Below, one piece after another: positions 46,935 through 54,787 of a stretch of DNA of 64,000 nt. How positions within the stretch are numbered: the stretch's first letter is position 1; the number at the start of each line of letters is the position of its first letter. Below the pieces are notes generated by a model. It did not search any database, was not told where the DNA came from, and saw only the letters and a list, made by a program, of their open reading frames with translations. The position numbers were made by a program, and so were the translations under genes. This stretch comes from Ruminococcaceae bacterium UBA7080 (GTDB lineage Bacteria > Bacillota > Clostridia > Oscillospirales > Acutalibacteraceae), in assembly GCA_002493595.1 (NCBI GenBank), contig DKZG01000014.1, forward strand, positions 110,345 to 174,344, read 5' to 3'.

Positions 46935-46971
46935 AAAATCCCCATAAGGCGGCAAGCCTTATGGGGATTTT
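46935..46971 (+). terminator. Intrinsic terminator after alr
   Basis: A 16-bp perfect stem (46935-46950 and 46956-46971) with a GGCAA loop and a short terminal T-run. Confidence 0.88.
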
Positions 46972-47056
46972 GTTGTGCCTTATTCTATCTAAAAATCTAA
47001 TGATTTTAAGCGCTTTACGGTTTCGTAGCAACAGAAATCAGGCGGTAATATAGTTT

Positions 47057-47083
47057 AAAAACACAGCAAGACTTCTGTCTTGC
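47057..47083 (-). terminator. Terminator of the FliB-like gene
   Basis: GCAAGAC (47066-47072) and GTCTTGC (47077-47083) form a tight hairpin that is followed on the minus strand by TGTGTTTTT. It lies 66 bases beyond the stop of the FliB-like gene. Confidence 0.65.
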
Positions 47084-47148
47084 GAGGCTTTGGGGCAATG
47101 TTTTAGGCAATTTCACTGTCAGCTGCCACAGACTTGCTTTCAGACGTA

Positions 47149-48108
47149 TTAAATCTGCAGCCTTTTCTTCAGTTCATCTGCTGAAAGGCATTTCGCCTGC
47201 TTCAGTAAATTCTTGTACCTGTCCATGTTATATTGTGAATGCTCAGTTTCCTTGCTCCACAAATGTATCGTCCAACTATCCTCACCAAAATATGTAACAA
47301 TTAAAACACCGATTACTGCCATTTTTATTTTTGACAGAATATCATAATCATTTACAGCTGTCAGAAAATATCTGAAAATAAAATATGAAGCAATATTTTC
47401 ATTAAATATTTCATTGGAAACAGACTTAATTTCAGCATGATTTATTTTATAAATCCACTCAGGATTAATCAACTCCGGATTTCTGAAAACATCAAAAAAA
47501 TCAATCTGCTCATTCCCTTCTTCATAAGGCTCTAAATCCTTTTGAAGCTGCAAACCGAAATTAAGAAGAGTAATAAGTCTTTGATTCATCGGTATTGCTC
47601 TGTTTTGAATAATATCAAAGGCTTTCTTCCTAGCCTTTGACAAATAAAAATAGGTTTGTGCATCAATCTCATTAAGCTGCGGCGGAAGATCATTCACCTC
47701 ATTTACAAAGCGCATTGCCTCTTTTAAATCAAACATCATAACAGCAGCAACCGGGCAGGAAAACGAAACACCCATTTCTCTTGTGCCGCCGAAATCATTA
47801 ATGAATCTCGGAAACATACGGCAGGTATAAGGGGTATGCTCGCCGCCTATTGCAATATGCATATCACAAAGATTTTCGCTGTTTAAAAAAGGACATCTCT
47901 TTTTGTCTGCCAGACGAAAAACGGTATTACCGAATTCATCAAAATCAAGCACGCTGTCAATCTTATTTTTGATTTCGCCTGATAATTGACTGTAGTAATC
48001 AAGCGAATCCTGATCCGCGTCAACCTCCCAACCCTGACAGCAGCTGTCCGGGCAGTCACCTGCAATACACTTAAAATCCTTATAAAAAGATGGTGTTACT
48101 AAAATCAT
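47149..48108 (-). CDS. FliB-like (flagellin lysine N-methylase family) protein
   Basis: This 319-aa protein has the FliB Cys-rich N-terminus: CIAGDCPDSCCQGWEVDAD, then RCPFLNSENLCDMH and YTCRMFPRFI. These cysteines probably hold an iron-sulfur cluster. FliB of Salmonella methylates flagellin lysines, but no flagellar gene is in this window, and many clostridial homologues are unlinked to flagella. It is a two-gene unit with cysK, 12 bases away. Confidence 0.85.
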   Translation of the reverse strand: MILVTPSFYKDFKCIAGDCPDSCCQGWEVDADQDSLDYYSQLSGEIKNKIDSVLDFDEFGNTVFRLADKKRCPFLNSENLCDMHIAIGGEHTPYTCRMFPRFINDFGGTREMGVSFSCPVAAVMMFDLKEAMRFVNEVNDLPPQLNEIDAQTYFYLSKARKKAFDIIQNRAIPMNQRLITLLNFGLQLQKDLEPYEEGNEQIDFFDVFRNPELINPEWIYKINHAEIKSVSNEIFNENIASYFIFRYFLTAVNDYDILSKIKMAVIGVLIVTYFGEDSWTIHLWSKETEHSQYNMDRYKNLLKQAKCLSADELKKRLQI

Positions 48109-48119
48109 TTTATTCTTCC

Positions 48120-49052
48120 TTAATCATTTTCAAATAGCGGAGTGGAAAAATACCTTTCTGCTGTGTCAGGAAGTACTGTCACAACGGTTTTTCCTTTACC
48201 GAGCTTTTTAGCCAGCTTTTTGGCCGCAGCCACATTTGTTCCGCTGCTGATTCCGCACATAATACCCTCAAGCCTTGCAAGGTCCTTAGATGTATTAATA
48301 GCTTCGTCATCCGATATAATACAAATATCCTCATATATCTTTTGATTTAAAATATCAGGAATGACGCCGTCACCAATCCCCATCTGATTATGCGTACCAA
48401 CCGTTCCTCCGGCAAGAATGGCAGCATTCTCAGGTTCTACAGCCCAAATTGTTATATCCGGATTTTGTGCTTTAAGCACCTCACCGATTCCGGTTATTGT
48501 GCCGCCTGTTCCGATGCCTGAGCAAAAACCATCTATCGGACCTGCTACCTGCTCAAGAATTTCAAGACCTGTATGATGCCTGTGCACCATAGGATTTGCA
48601 GGATTTTCAAACTGCTGAGGTATATAAACATTAGGATTTTCATCCCGCATTCTAAGTGCCGTATTAAGGCACTCCTCAATACAATCGCCTATATTTCCTG
48701 CATCATGAATAAGGATAACCTTAGCACCATAATGCTCAACAAGCATTCTGCGCTCTCTGCTTACAGAGTCCGGCATTATAATGATTGTCTTATACCCTCT
48801 TACAGCACCTACGAGAGCAAGCCCTATACCTTGATTACCGCTTGTAGGCTCGACAATAATCGTATCCTCATTTATAAGCCCTTTTCTTTCGGCATCGCAA
48901 ATCATATTGTAAGCCGTTCTGGTTTTGATAGAGCCGCCGACATTCAGCCCTTCAAATTTAACAAAAATATCAGCAGACTCTGTGTCTGCCATTTTATTTA
49001 GTTTTACCATAGGTGTATGCCCTATGGCTTCAAGAACATTATTATATACCAT
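48120..49052 (-). CDS. cysK: Cysteine synthase (O-acetylserine sulfhydrylase family)
   Basis: This 310-aa fold-type II PLP enzyme has the Schiff-base Lys in NVGGSIKTRTA (family GGSVKDR) and the substrate loop EPTSGNQGIG (family TSGNTG), then GIGTGGTITGIG as phosphate cup and CGISSGTNVAAA. The T-to-Q and D-to-T changes mark a subgroup also seen in lactic acid bacteria and clostridia, so its preference could differ from classical CysK. Confidence 0.88.
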   Translation of the reverse strand: MVYNNVLEAIGHTPMVKLNKMADTESADIFVKFEGLNVGGSIKTRTAYNMICDAERKGLINEDTIIVEPTSGNQGIGLALVGAVRGYKTIIIMPDSVSRERRMLVEHYGAKVILIHDAGNIGDCIEECLNTALRMRDENPNVYIPQQFENPANPMVHRHHTGLEILEQVAGPIDGFCSGIGTGGTITGIGEVLKAQNPDITIWAVEPENAAILAGGTVGTHNQMGIGDGVIPDILNQKIYEDICIISDDEAINTSKDLARLEGIMCGISSGTNVAAAKKLAKKLGKGKTVVTVLPDTAERYFSTPLFEND

Positions 49053-49130
49053 AGATTAAATCTATCCTCTCACAAGTATCTTTTATATTTTACACATTAA
49101 GAATAAAAAAGGCAATATAAAAATATATAA

Positions 49131-49159
49131 TTGAATAAAAATCTTATATATGCTAATAT
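49131..49159 (+). promoter_or_regulatory. Promoter for the PAP2 gene
   Basis: TTGAAT (49131-49136), a 17-base spacer and TAATAT (49154-49159) lie 21 bases before the ATG. Confidence 0.6.
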
Positions 49160-49180
49160 GAAATTAAGGAGGAAAATATT

Positions 49181-50002
49181 ATGATAAAAAAGTATAAAAT
49201 GAATATAGCATTGTTTTATGCTGCTGCAGCAGCAGCTTTGGCGGCAGCAATTTTTATTGATTTAAAACTCGATATAGCGCTGAACAATCCTGAAAATATT
49301 TTTGCTATATGGTTTAAGAATACAGGTGAAATCCCGTCAAGATTAATCTGCCCATTAGCAGGCACGATTCTTTTTTATACATACAAAGATAAACTTCAAC
49401 AGATTGCCGGTTTTTTAATTACAATCGGCGGCAGTGCATATTTCGGGTACTACATAGGCAAGCATTTCTTTTTAGAAGAAAACAGAATGATTTTCAGCCT
49501 CATTTACGGAATAGGCTTCGGAATATTCTGTCTTATTATTGGTAAATTTATAAAAATACCTGACAAACACAAAAATACCATCAGACAAATAGCTATATTA
49601 AGTATTATTGTTATGTTCATACAAATAACAGTTATTGAAACGGTCAAATATCTCTGGGGTCGTGTTAGATTTAGAGATTTGCTCGCCGCAGGAAGCTATA
49701 ATGCATTTACGCCATGGTATAAAATCAATGGTATAAACGGCAACAAATCTTTTCCGAGCGGGCATACTGCAGGTGCTGCAATGAGCTATCTTATGATGTT
49801 TTTCCCATACCTGTCAAAAAAGTGGGATAAAAAATATCAGCTCTGCTTTTGGTTGCCTTGTATTTACACCTGCATAGTCGCTTTCACAAGACTCATAATG
49901 GGTGCCCATTACCTCAGCGATGTAACAATAGGCGGTGTTATCGGATTTACTACAGTCATTATTTCATTAAAAATATTTGAAAACAAGTTTAAAAACGAAT
50001 AA
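49181..50002 (+). CDS. PAP2 family membrane phosphatase
   Basis: This 273-aa protein has six membrane segments. The lipid phosphatase signature is present: KYLWGRVRF (KX6R, although R is followed by F rather than P), FPSGHTAG, and TRLIMGAHYLSD (SRX5HX3D). It dephosphorylates a lipid phosphate, such as phosphatidic acid or undecaprenyl-PP, at the membrane. AAGGAGG precedes it. It is the last ordinary gene before the island. Confidence 0.9.
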   Translation: MIKKYKMNIALFYAAAAAALAAAIFIDLKLDIALNNPENIFAIWFKNTGEIPSRLICPLAGTILFYTYKDKLQQIAGFLITIGGSAYFGYYIGKHFFLEENRMIFSLIYGIGFGIFCLIIGKFIKIPDKHKNTIRQIAILSIIVMFIQITVIETVKYLWGRVRFRDLLAAGSYNAFTPWYKINGINGNKSFPSGHTAGAAMSYLMMFFPYLSKKWDKKYQLCFWLPCIYTCIVAFTRLIMGAHYLSDVTIGGVIGFTTVIISLKIFENKFKNE

Positions 50003-50011
50003 ATATCATAA

Positions 50012-50044
50012 AAACAGCAAGTCTGAGGGCTTGCTGTTTATTGT
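50012..50044 (+). terminator. Terminator of the PAP2 gene
   Basis: AAACAGCAAG (50012-50021) and CTTGCTGTTT (50030-50039) form a stem followed by a short T-rich stretch. From here to 50218 I see nothing else. Confidence 0.8.
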
Positions 50045-50218
50045 ATTCATTTCTGAGAAATATTAGGGAAACTTGCCCTTTCTCGGTGATTATATTATCT
50101 GTTTTCATCTATTATCCTCTTTTATTAGTATGATATGAAAACAAAATTCAATTGTTACAATGTGTCATAAATAAGCATACACTGACGAATTCGAGAATAA
50201 AAAATTTTTAAGGAGTAT

Positions 50219-50250
50219 AAAAAATCGGAGCAAATTTTGTTTGCTCTGAT
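50219..50250 (-). terminator. Terminator directly after a tRNA-Leu relic
   Basis: On the minus strand, immediately after the CCA of the tRNA relic, AATCaGAGCAAA pairs with TTTGCTCcGATT, followed by TTTTTAT. This is the layout of a tRNA gene's own terminator. It supports the view that the relic is the original 3' end of a tRNA gene. Confidence 0.75.
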
Positions 50251-50303
50251 TGGTGCAGGAGAAAGGAGTTGACCCTCACCGACTTACCGCCGACCAAAAC
50301 CTG
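50251..50303 (-). pseudogene. 3' half of a tRNA-Leu(CAG) gene (displaced attachment site)
   Basis: Read on the minus strand, 53 nt run from the anticodon CAG (50303-50301) through GGTTTTGG, a long variable arm, GAGGGTCAACTCC (T-arm, one base short of the usual TTCAA loop) and CTCCTGC to ACCA. No 5' half (D-arm, GCAGGAG) exists on its right. The length from anticodon to CCA equals that of the better relic at 62101. This is what remains when an element integrates at the anticodon loop. Confidence 0.75.
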
Positions 50304-50315
50304 ATGGCAGCGGTA
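50266..50315. repeat. 50-bp direct repeat, left copy
   Basis: It is identical to 54851-54900 except for one base (A at 50297, G at 54882). It spans part of the tRNA-Leu relic plus 12-14 bases beyond the anticodon. On the minus strand ACCGCTGCCA and TGGTCGGCGGT pair around a TCAGGTTT loop, with one bulge. Probable att site. Confidence 0.85.
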
Positions 50316-50362
50316 CTTTAGTTTGATGCTTCTGCAATATACTTTCTACCTAATTACTTGTA

Positions 50363-50521
50363 TCAATCATCTTGACTATGAGTTAGATTTTGCAAACCAA
50401 ATGATGTTGTATCAATACTTCTATAATTGGAGTCCAACCCAACAGATTGCGGATTACAGTCAATAGATGGGAGTTCACCTGTATTTATATCATTTATTGT
50501 TTCAATTGCATTATCAGACAT
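50363..50521 (-). CDS. Small conserved island protein, copy 1 (52 aa)
   Basis: This short frame begins MSDNAIETINDINTGELPSI and ends FGLQNLTHSQDD. AGGAG lies eight bases upstream, and it starts 11 bases after the membrane gene. It is real because a diverged copy exists at 54028-54204 with the same pattern, MS[DE][ND]A..TIN.I..G[DE]LP.I, and a shared TT(S)FGLQ near the end, in the same position after a paralogous membrane gene. It is predicted soluble and largely disordered. I recognise no family. It could be an antitoxin, an immunity or partner peptide, or a modified peptide precursor. Confidence 0.75.
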   Translation of the reverse strand: MSDNAIETINDINTGELPSIDCNPQSVGLDSNYRSIDTTSFGLQNLTHSQDD

Positions 50522-50532
50522 ACTATCAACTC

Positions 50533-51069
50533 CTAACTAAAAATATAATTATTTATAAGAAAAAATATTACAAATAAAATAATTGAAAAAACAGTAACTA
50601 TCCAACCTTTTTTATACAGTGGAATTCTGCTATCATTTGTTGTTTTATTATTCTCCGTTGCAGAAATATATAATTGAATTAATTTTATGGAAATATACAC
50701 TTCATTTTTGGTTAGGTAATTGTTATCATACAAATCACAAACTTTAATCACACTATAATTACGCATTAATATAACTTTAACCATCATTATCACTGCAAGT
50801 AAAGCTAATATCAAACTAGCTGTATATGTAACAAATAACATTGATGGTATAATTAAATCAACAAAATTTTTAACAGAAATACTGAATAGTGATTTGTAAT
50901 TATTCAGTTGTGTTAATGCAAGAGCATATGCTGATATAATTGGCAATGCAATACTTGTCTTGCTATCAATTATTGTAGTTCTATTATGTTCATTATCATA
51001 TTCACTTTTAGAAGTTTCCAACAACAGTTTAACAGAATTATTATCATAAACTGTATCATTTTCACTCAT
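50533..51069 (-). CDS. SLATT/PycTM-like membrane protein
   Basis: This 178-aa protein has a charged N-terminal helix (SVKLLLETSKSEYDNEHNR, about 12-30) and IIDSKTSIALPIISAYALAL. Two membrane segments (about 73-100, with LIIPSMLFV and ILALLAVIMMV) follow, then a cytosolic part and a final membrane helix (about 155-176). This architecture resembles the SLATT and Pycsar TM effectors that damage membranes in defence systems, but the assignment is by layout only. A paralogous, broken copy is at 54217-54741. GAGG precedes the ATG. Confidence 0.6.
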   Translation of the reverse strand: MSENDTVYDNNSVKLLLETSKSEYDNEHNRTTIIDSKTSIALPIISAYALALTQLNNYKSLFSISVKNFVDLIIPSMLFVTYTASLILALLAVIMMVKVILMRNYSVIKVCDLYDNNYLTKNEVYISIKLIQLYISATENNKTTNDSRIPLYKKGWIVTVFSIILFVIFFLINNYIFS

Positions 51070-51120
51070 ATTTTTTCCTCTTCATTTTAAATTCAATATG
51101 CCAAATTAAAAAAACTATTC

Positions 51121-51162
51121 ATGATTTATGATTATTATATCATAAATCATCACAGCATCAAA
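51121..51162 (-). promoter_or_regulatory. Promoter with a 12-bp palindromic operator
   Basis: On the minus strand TTTGAT (51162-51157), 17 bases and TATAAT (51139-51134) precede the membrane gene by about 65 bases. A perfect 12-bp inverted repeat (51121-51132 and 51139-51150, 6-base centre) overlaps the -10 element and spacer. This suggests repression by a dimeric regulator not seen in the window, or a hairpin. Confidence 0.6.
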
Positions 51163-51228
51163 ATATTATTATCACAGTCACCATACACTGTTTAGCCATT
51201 TCAAAAAACTTTTAGAAATTATTGAAAA

Positions 51229-52003
51229 TTATGGGTGTGTGTAAAGATATTTTCTTTGATTTTCAGTCATATGTGAATCTAAAAATCTTATTGCTTCACA
51301 TACACCTTTTTTCTTTCCAAATAAAGCCATATCGCAAGCTGATACATAACCGTCAGTTGTTAAATGAGGTACCAGAAGGCAAGCCCTACAATGAGTCGTT
51401 ACTGTATCACCAAAATTGCATGTTAATATACTGCCATAAAACACATTTTCTTTTTCAGCATATTGACAGCTTCTAAAAACTTTTTGGCAAACTTCATGTG
51501 GTCGAAATTACTTTCTTCTTTATCACCAACACCAGGAAATATTGGATCAACCCAAATTATATTTACACCAATACTTTTAAAATAATCAATCATTTCTATT
51601 TGTCTATCCACATTTTCATCTGTTATTGTAGATCTGATTCCAACAAAACAATTGCTTTTTTTAATTCATTAATATTCTTTTTTATAAGTTCAGAAGATTT
51701 TTTATTTTTATCTATACATATTCTATGTGCATCCTGAATATCCGGAGTTCCATCACAAGAAATCCAAATTATATTAATATTCTTTGACAACCATTCGGCA
51801 GTATCATCATCAAATACACCGTTTGCTTGTATTTCAAATGTTACGGCATCTACATTGGCTTTCCAAAAATTCACTTCTTCTGGGGAATTAGTCCACTCAC
51901 ACTTTAACATTAAGGAAAGAGCTTTTATTTTTGAACCAAATTGAGTATCTTTAATAAGCGCTTGACACATATTGTAATAATCACTTTTACTTAATTGACT
52001 CAA
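51229..52003 (-). pseudogene. Frameshifted radical SAM/SPASM enzyme remnant
   Basis: Three consecutive reading frames on one strand make one protein. The first piece (52003-51623) has VTFEIQANGVFDDD, WISCDGTPDIQDAHR and KNINELKKAI. The second (about 51650-51423, another frame) has FVGIRSTITDENVDRQIEMI and IGVNIIWVDPIFPGVG. The third (51444-51229) has the SPASM piece HCRACLLVPHLTTDGYVSACDMA. Shifts occur at an A-run near 51650 and near 51440. The N-terminal CxxxCxxC cluster is missing. It was probably a peptide- or sulfatase-modifying enzyme and is now dead. Confidence 0.75.
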
Positions 52004-52081
52004 TTATAGTATTCTAATATTCTAAAAAATACAACCTAAATATTTCATTAAATAAACACCACTTGGAATCCATAATATTTT

Positions 52082-52495
52082 CTATGACAATTCTTTTATT
52101 GCATCAATAATAGATTTAGTTTGCCATTTTACAATTTCATCTGCTGCATTTTTAACTACACTCGAAGTTTTTTTAGCATCCCACGGTTCAATAGCAATTA
52201 TCTTTTTTGGCGTATTAAATTCTTTTTTAGCGATTTCTATTTCTTTATTTATCCATTTACTGTATGAAGAATAAACACCTGCAAGAATTAGAACAACGCT
52301 AGCATGTGACAATTGTTCTTTTATAGCTGCTTTTAATTGTTTATCAGTTCCATTAGTATGTACAGGATTATCTTTAGGAACAGAATAATTTTTGTAATTA
52401 AAATCTTCTGCATTATCTAAAAGATTAACAAGTTTATCATAGGTGTCAGAATATGACCAAGAATGACTTATAAATAAGTTATACTGTTTACTCAT
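52082..52495 (-). CDS. thsB: ThsB-type TIR-domain protein (Thoeris)
   Basis: This 137-aa protein is a single TIR-like (DUF1863/MTH538) domain. It begins YNLFISHSWSYSDTYDKLV, then FNYKNYSVPKDNPVH, SHASVVLILAGVYSSYSKW and WINKEIEIAKKEF. Glu85 matches the NAD-cleaving TIR glutamate. It ends by residue 137 without other domains. ThsB proteins sense phage and make cyclic ADP-ribose-type signals. AGGAGG is five bases upstream, and it follows the caspase gene by 9 bases, so the two form an operon. The TIR-caspase pairing matches the type IV Thoeris arrangement. Confidence 0.82.
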   Translation of the reverse strand: MSKQYNLFISHSWSYSDTYDKLVNLLDNAEDFNYKNYSVPKDNPVHTNGTDKQLKAAIKEQLSHASVVLILAGVYSSYSKWINKEIEIAKKEFNTPKKIIAIEPWDAKKTSSVVKNAADEIVKWQTKSIIDAIKELS

Positions 52496-52504
52496 TGTAA
52501 CCTC

Positions 52505-53458
52505 CTAAATTCTTTTATTTTTTACAAGATTCCAATAATGGATTCCAAGCGGTGTTAACTTACAGGATTTGTTTTCAATCGCAGCATAATACATGTGTTC
52601 TGTACCTACAGGAACAACTAAATTAACATGATTAAAATGCTGTAAAACAGCAAATTTTTCACAATGCTCATCATTGCGTTCTAAACTGGTTGGTTCATAA
52701 CTAGAATCCAATTTGAATTCTTCATCACGATTTAAAAACAAAGATGTTAATTTATGTAATTCCTGCAATTTTACAGGTGGTTTACATTTTCTTAATGAAA
52801 CAAAGTTTTTTATATTAGTTTTAAATAAAGGTCTTTGCTGAAAGGCACCTAAAGATTGATCTATGTAAGCATAAACACTACCAGGAGTTACTTCTCCGAG
52901 TAAATTCATTGCACCGCCTAATAATGCACCAACTAACAATGATGTAAAAACACCATGCTTTTCACTTTCTATTGAGTATTGATTTTTTTCACATGCTGTT
53001 AATATTGTCATTCCTTCACATATAAGTGAAAACTCATCAAATTGATTTAAATTACCCATAACTCCTGAATAACAGCTATCAAGAATAATAATTTTATTTT
53101 TTGCCTTTGAATGAGAGGCAATAGTTAGTAAATCTGATAATGGTAGTCCATCATCGCCTTCTTTACATTCTGATGTTATTAAATATCCACCTGTTGATTC
53201 AATATATCCGTGTCCTGAAAAATAAAACAAAGCTATTTCAGGATTATCAGAAAACAGGTCATCTATCGCATTTCTTAAATTTTTTCTTGTTATTTGGCTA
53301 TTTGCGTCAAATGCAGTAATCATATTAACGTCAAAATTTTTAGAGCCATCATAATTTCTTTCTAATACATTTGCTACATCATTAGTATCATTAACGCATC
53401 CCTCCAAACTAGATACAAAATCATAATAGTTTATTCCAACACATAAAGCTTTACGCAT
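52505..53458 (-). CDS. Caspase-like (C14) protease, probable Thoeris effector
   Basis: This 317-aa cytosolic protein has a caspase fold: ALCVGINYYDFVSSLEGCVND at the start, the catalytic His83 in FYFSGHGY and Cys129 in IILDSCYSG, both intact. ILTACEKNQYSIE and GVFTSLLVGALLGGAM follow. A C-terminal domain (about 228-317) contains VVPVGTEHMYYAAIENKSC and LTPLGIHYWNLVK, which I take as a ligand-binding or regulatory part. AGGAG precedes the ATG. Together with the TIR gene it would form an abortive-infection pair in which the TIR signal activates the protease. Confidence 0.8.
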   Translation of the reverse strand: MRKALCVGINYYDFVSSLEGCVNDTNDVANVLERNYDGSKNFDVNMITAFDANSQITRKNLRNAIDDLFSDNPEIALFYFSGHGYIESTGGYLITSECKEGDDGLPLSDLLTIASHSKAKNKIIILDSCYSGVMGNLNQFDEFSLICEGMTILTACEKNQYSIESEKHGVFTSLLVGALLGGAMNLLGEVTPGSVYAYIDQSLGAFQQRPLFKTNIKNFVSLRKCKPPVKLQELHKLTSLFLNRDEEFKLDSSYEPTSLERNDEHCEKFAVLQHFNHVNLVVPVGTEHMYYAAIENKSCKLTPLGIHYWNLVKNKRI

Positions 53459-53868
53459 AAAATACCACTCCTAATTTTAGTTCTAAAATAATCATCAACC
53501 CACAATATTTCATTTTTCGTATTTATATCATTTTCTATTTTGCTCTTAATCATTCTTGCGAAATATAAAATTTTCACGAATTGGGTTCATTATAGAAAAA
53601 TAAATCTTGCAACCCCTTTAATATATAAGTGTCAAAAGTTATAAAAAGTAACAAAAATTTATTAATTTTTTATTTATCACTAAAAAATTGATACTGTACT
53701 TTACGATAATTCAGAACAACCTCAAAACACCTCGTAAATCATCTACCGTTTCTGCAACTGCACAAGTTTTTTGAAAAAAGGTGGTATCACAATAAATTTA
53801 TCACAAATAAAACAATACAATTGCTTCTCTAAAGCATAAAACGGATATTGCTTTTAACCAAATAACAA
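53459..53868. other. Gene-free AT-rich leader of the caspase operon
   Basis: I find no coding frame with a ribosome site on either strand. It must hold the promoter of the caspase-TIR operon; a TTGACA reads on the minus strand near 53633, but no well-spaced -10 follows. No repeat or RNA is recognised. Confidence 0.4.
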
Positions 53869-53909
53869 AAATTCCTTAACTATGCGTTATACACACAGCT
53901 AAGGAATTT
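53869..53909. terminator. Hairpin, possible terminator
   Basis: AAATTCCTTA (53869-53878) and TAAGGAATTT (53900-53909) form a stem with a 21-base loop, in the gap between the small gene copy 2 and the caspase operon. Confidence 0.55.
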
Positions 53910-53979
53910 ATCAATAGAATAGATTTTACTCTCATTCCCTCTTAAATCTTCTTGCCAAACAATTCTATATAAAAGACAT

Positions 53980-54019
53980 TAAAATAAGGCAGAAGTCAAA
54001 TGACTTCTGCCTTATTTTA
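53980..54019. terminator. Perfect 19-bp terminator of the second cassette
   Basis: Arms 53980-53998 and 54001-54019 are perfectly complementary, with only two bases between them. On the minus strand it lies nine bases after the small gene copy 2 and its distal arm is T-rich. Confidence 0.8.
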
Positions 54020-54027
54020 GATATAGA

Positions 54028-54204
54028 CTACTTATTTCGTCTTATTCTTATTCCTTCACTAATTGTCTGTAAACCGAATGTTGTTCTATCTAATCCTCTT
54101 TGACTTGTACCTATACCAACACGTTGATTGCCATTGGGATTATTGATTGGAGGCAGATCACCAGACTTAATGGCATTTATTGTGTTTTTTGCATCTTCGG
54201 ACAT
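54028..54204 (-). CDS. Small conserved island protein, copy 2 (58 aa)
   Basis: It begins MSEDAKNTINAIKSGDLPPI and ends FGLQTISEGIRIRRNK. AGGAG lies nine bases before the ATG. It is a diverged copy of the 52-aa protein at 50363-50521, sharing the N-terminal half and the TTFGLQ core. Unlike copy 1 it has a basic tail and no Cys. Its reading frame is intact although the membrane gene upstream is broken, so it may be under separate selection. Confidence 0.7.
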   Translation of the reverse strand: MSEDAKNTINAIKSGDLPPINNPNGNQRVGIGTSQRGLDRTTFGLQTISEGIRIRRNK

Positions 54205-54216
54205 AATTTATCACTC

Positions 54217-54741
54217 CTAACTAATATAATTCTTACTATTTACATAAATAACGAATAAAACAATAGATGTAACCGTTAAAACCCAACCTTTTTTATATAA
54301 TGGAATTCTATTATTACTTACCAGCTTATTAGGTCCAGTAGTCTCCAATGGATAAATTTGCTAACTAAATTGATAAAAATAACGGTTCTTCCTGAAGATA
54401 ATCGTTAGCATATCAAGTTTTCGCATTAATTACATAGTAATCTCTCATTGAGATAATCCCTCTCATCATCGTAACAGAGATTAGCGCTAACAAAAAACTA
54501 ATCGTCAATATTAAGAAAAAACGGAATAAGTATATCCATATAAAGAATAAATTCGTGTAGCAAAATAGCTTTATAATCATTTATTTGTGCTATGGTTAAA
54601 CAATATGTAGATATATAATAGGTAAAATAATACTTGTTTACTGTCAATAACAGAGGCTCTGTTATGCTCATTACTATATTTACTCTTTGCTGTATCTAAA
54701 AGCCATTTTACTGTATTGTTATTATACTCTAATTTACTCAT
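54217..54741 (-). pseudogene. Broken copy of the SLATT/PycTM-like membrane gene
   Basis: The start reads MSKLEYNNNTVKWLLDTAKS and SKYSNEHNRASVIDSKQ, colinear with the intact gene at 50533-51069. Frame is then lost, regained at ILPIISTYCLTIAQ-like sequence, and interrupted by a TAG before QIYPLETTGPN. The end, NNRIPLYKKGWVLTVTSI, again matches. A nonsense codon and at least one frameshift make it non-functional. Confidence 0.8.
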
Positions 54742-54757
54742 ATATATCTATATAGAT

Positions 54758-54786
54758 ATGATAGAATAATCAACTCAAATTGTCAA
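54758..54786 (-). promoter_or_regulatory. Promoter of the second cassette
   Basis: TTGACA (54786-54781), 17 bases and TATCAT (54763-54758) on the minus strand lie just before the pseudogene ATG at 54741. They could still transcribe small gene copy 2. Confidence 0.65.
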
Positions 54787-54787
54787 T

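Noticed and set aside
51229..52003. Three separate small genes
   Set aside because: They are consecutive pieces of one radical SAM/SPASM protein in shifted frames without ribosome sites.
50533..53458. CBASS or Pycsar system
   Set aside because: The membrane protein resembles such effectors, but no nucleotide cyclase gene is present; TIR plus caspase fits Thoeris better.
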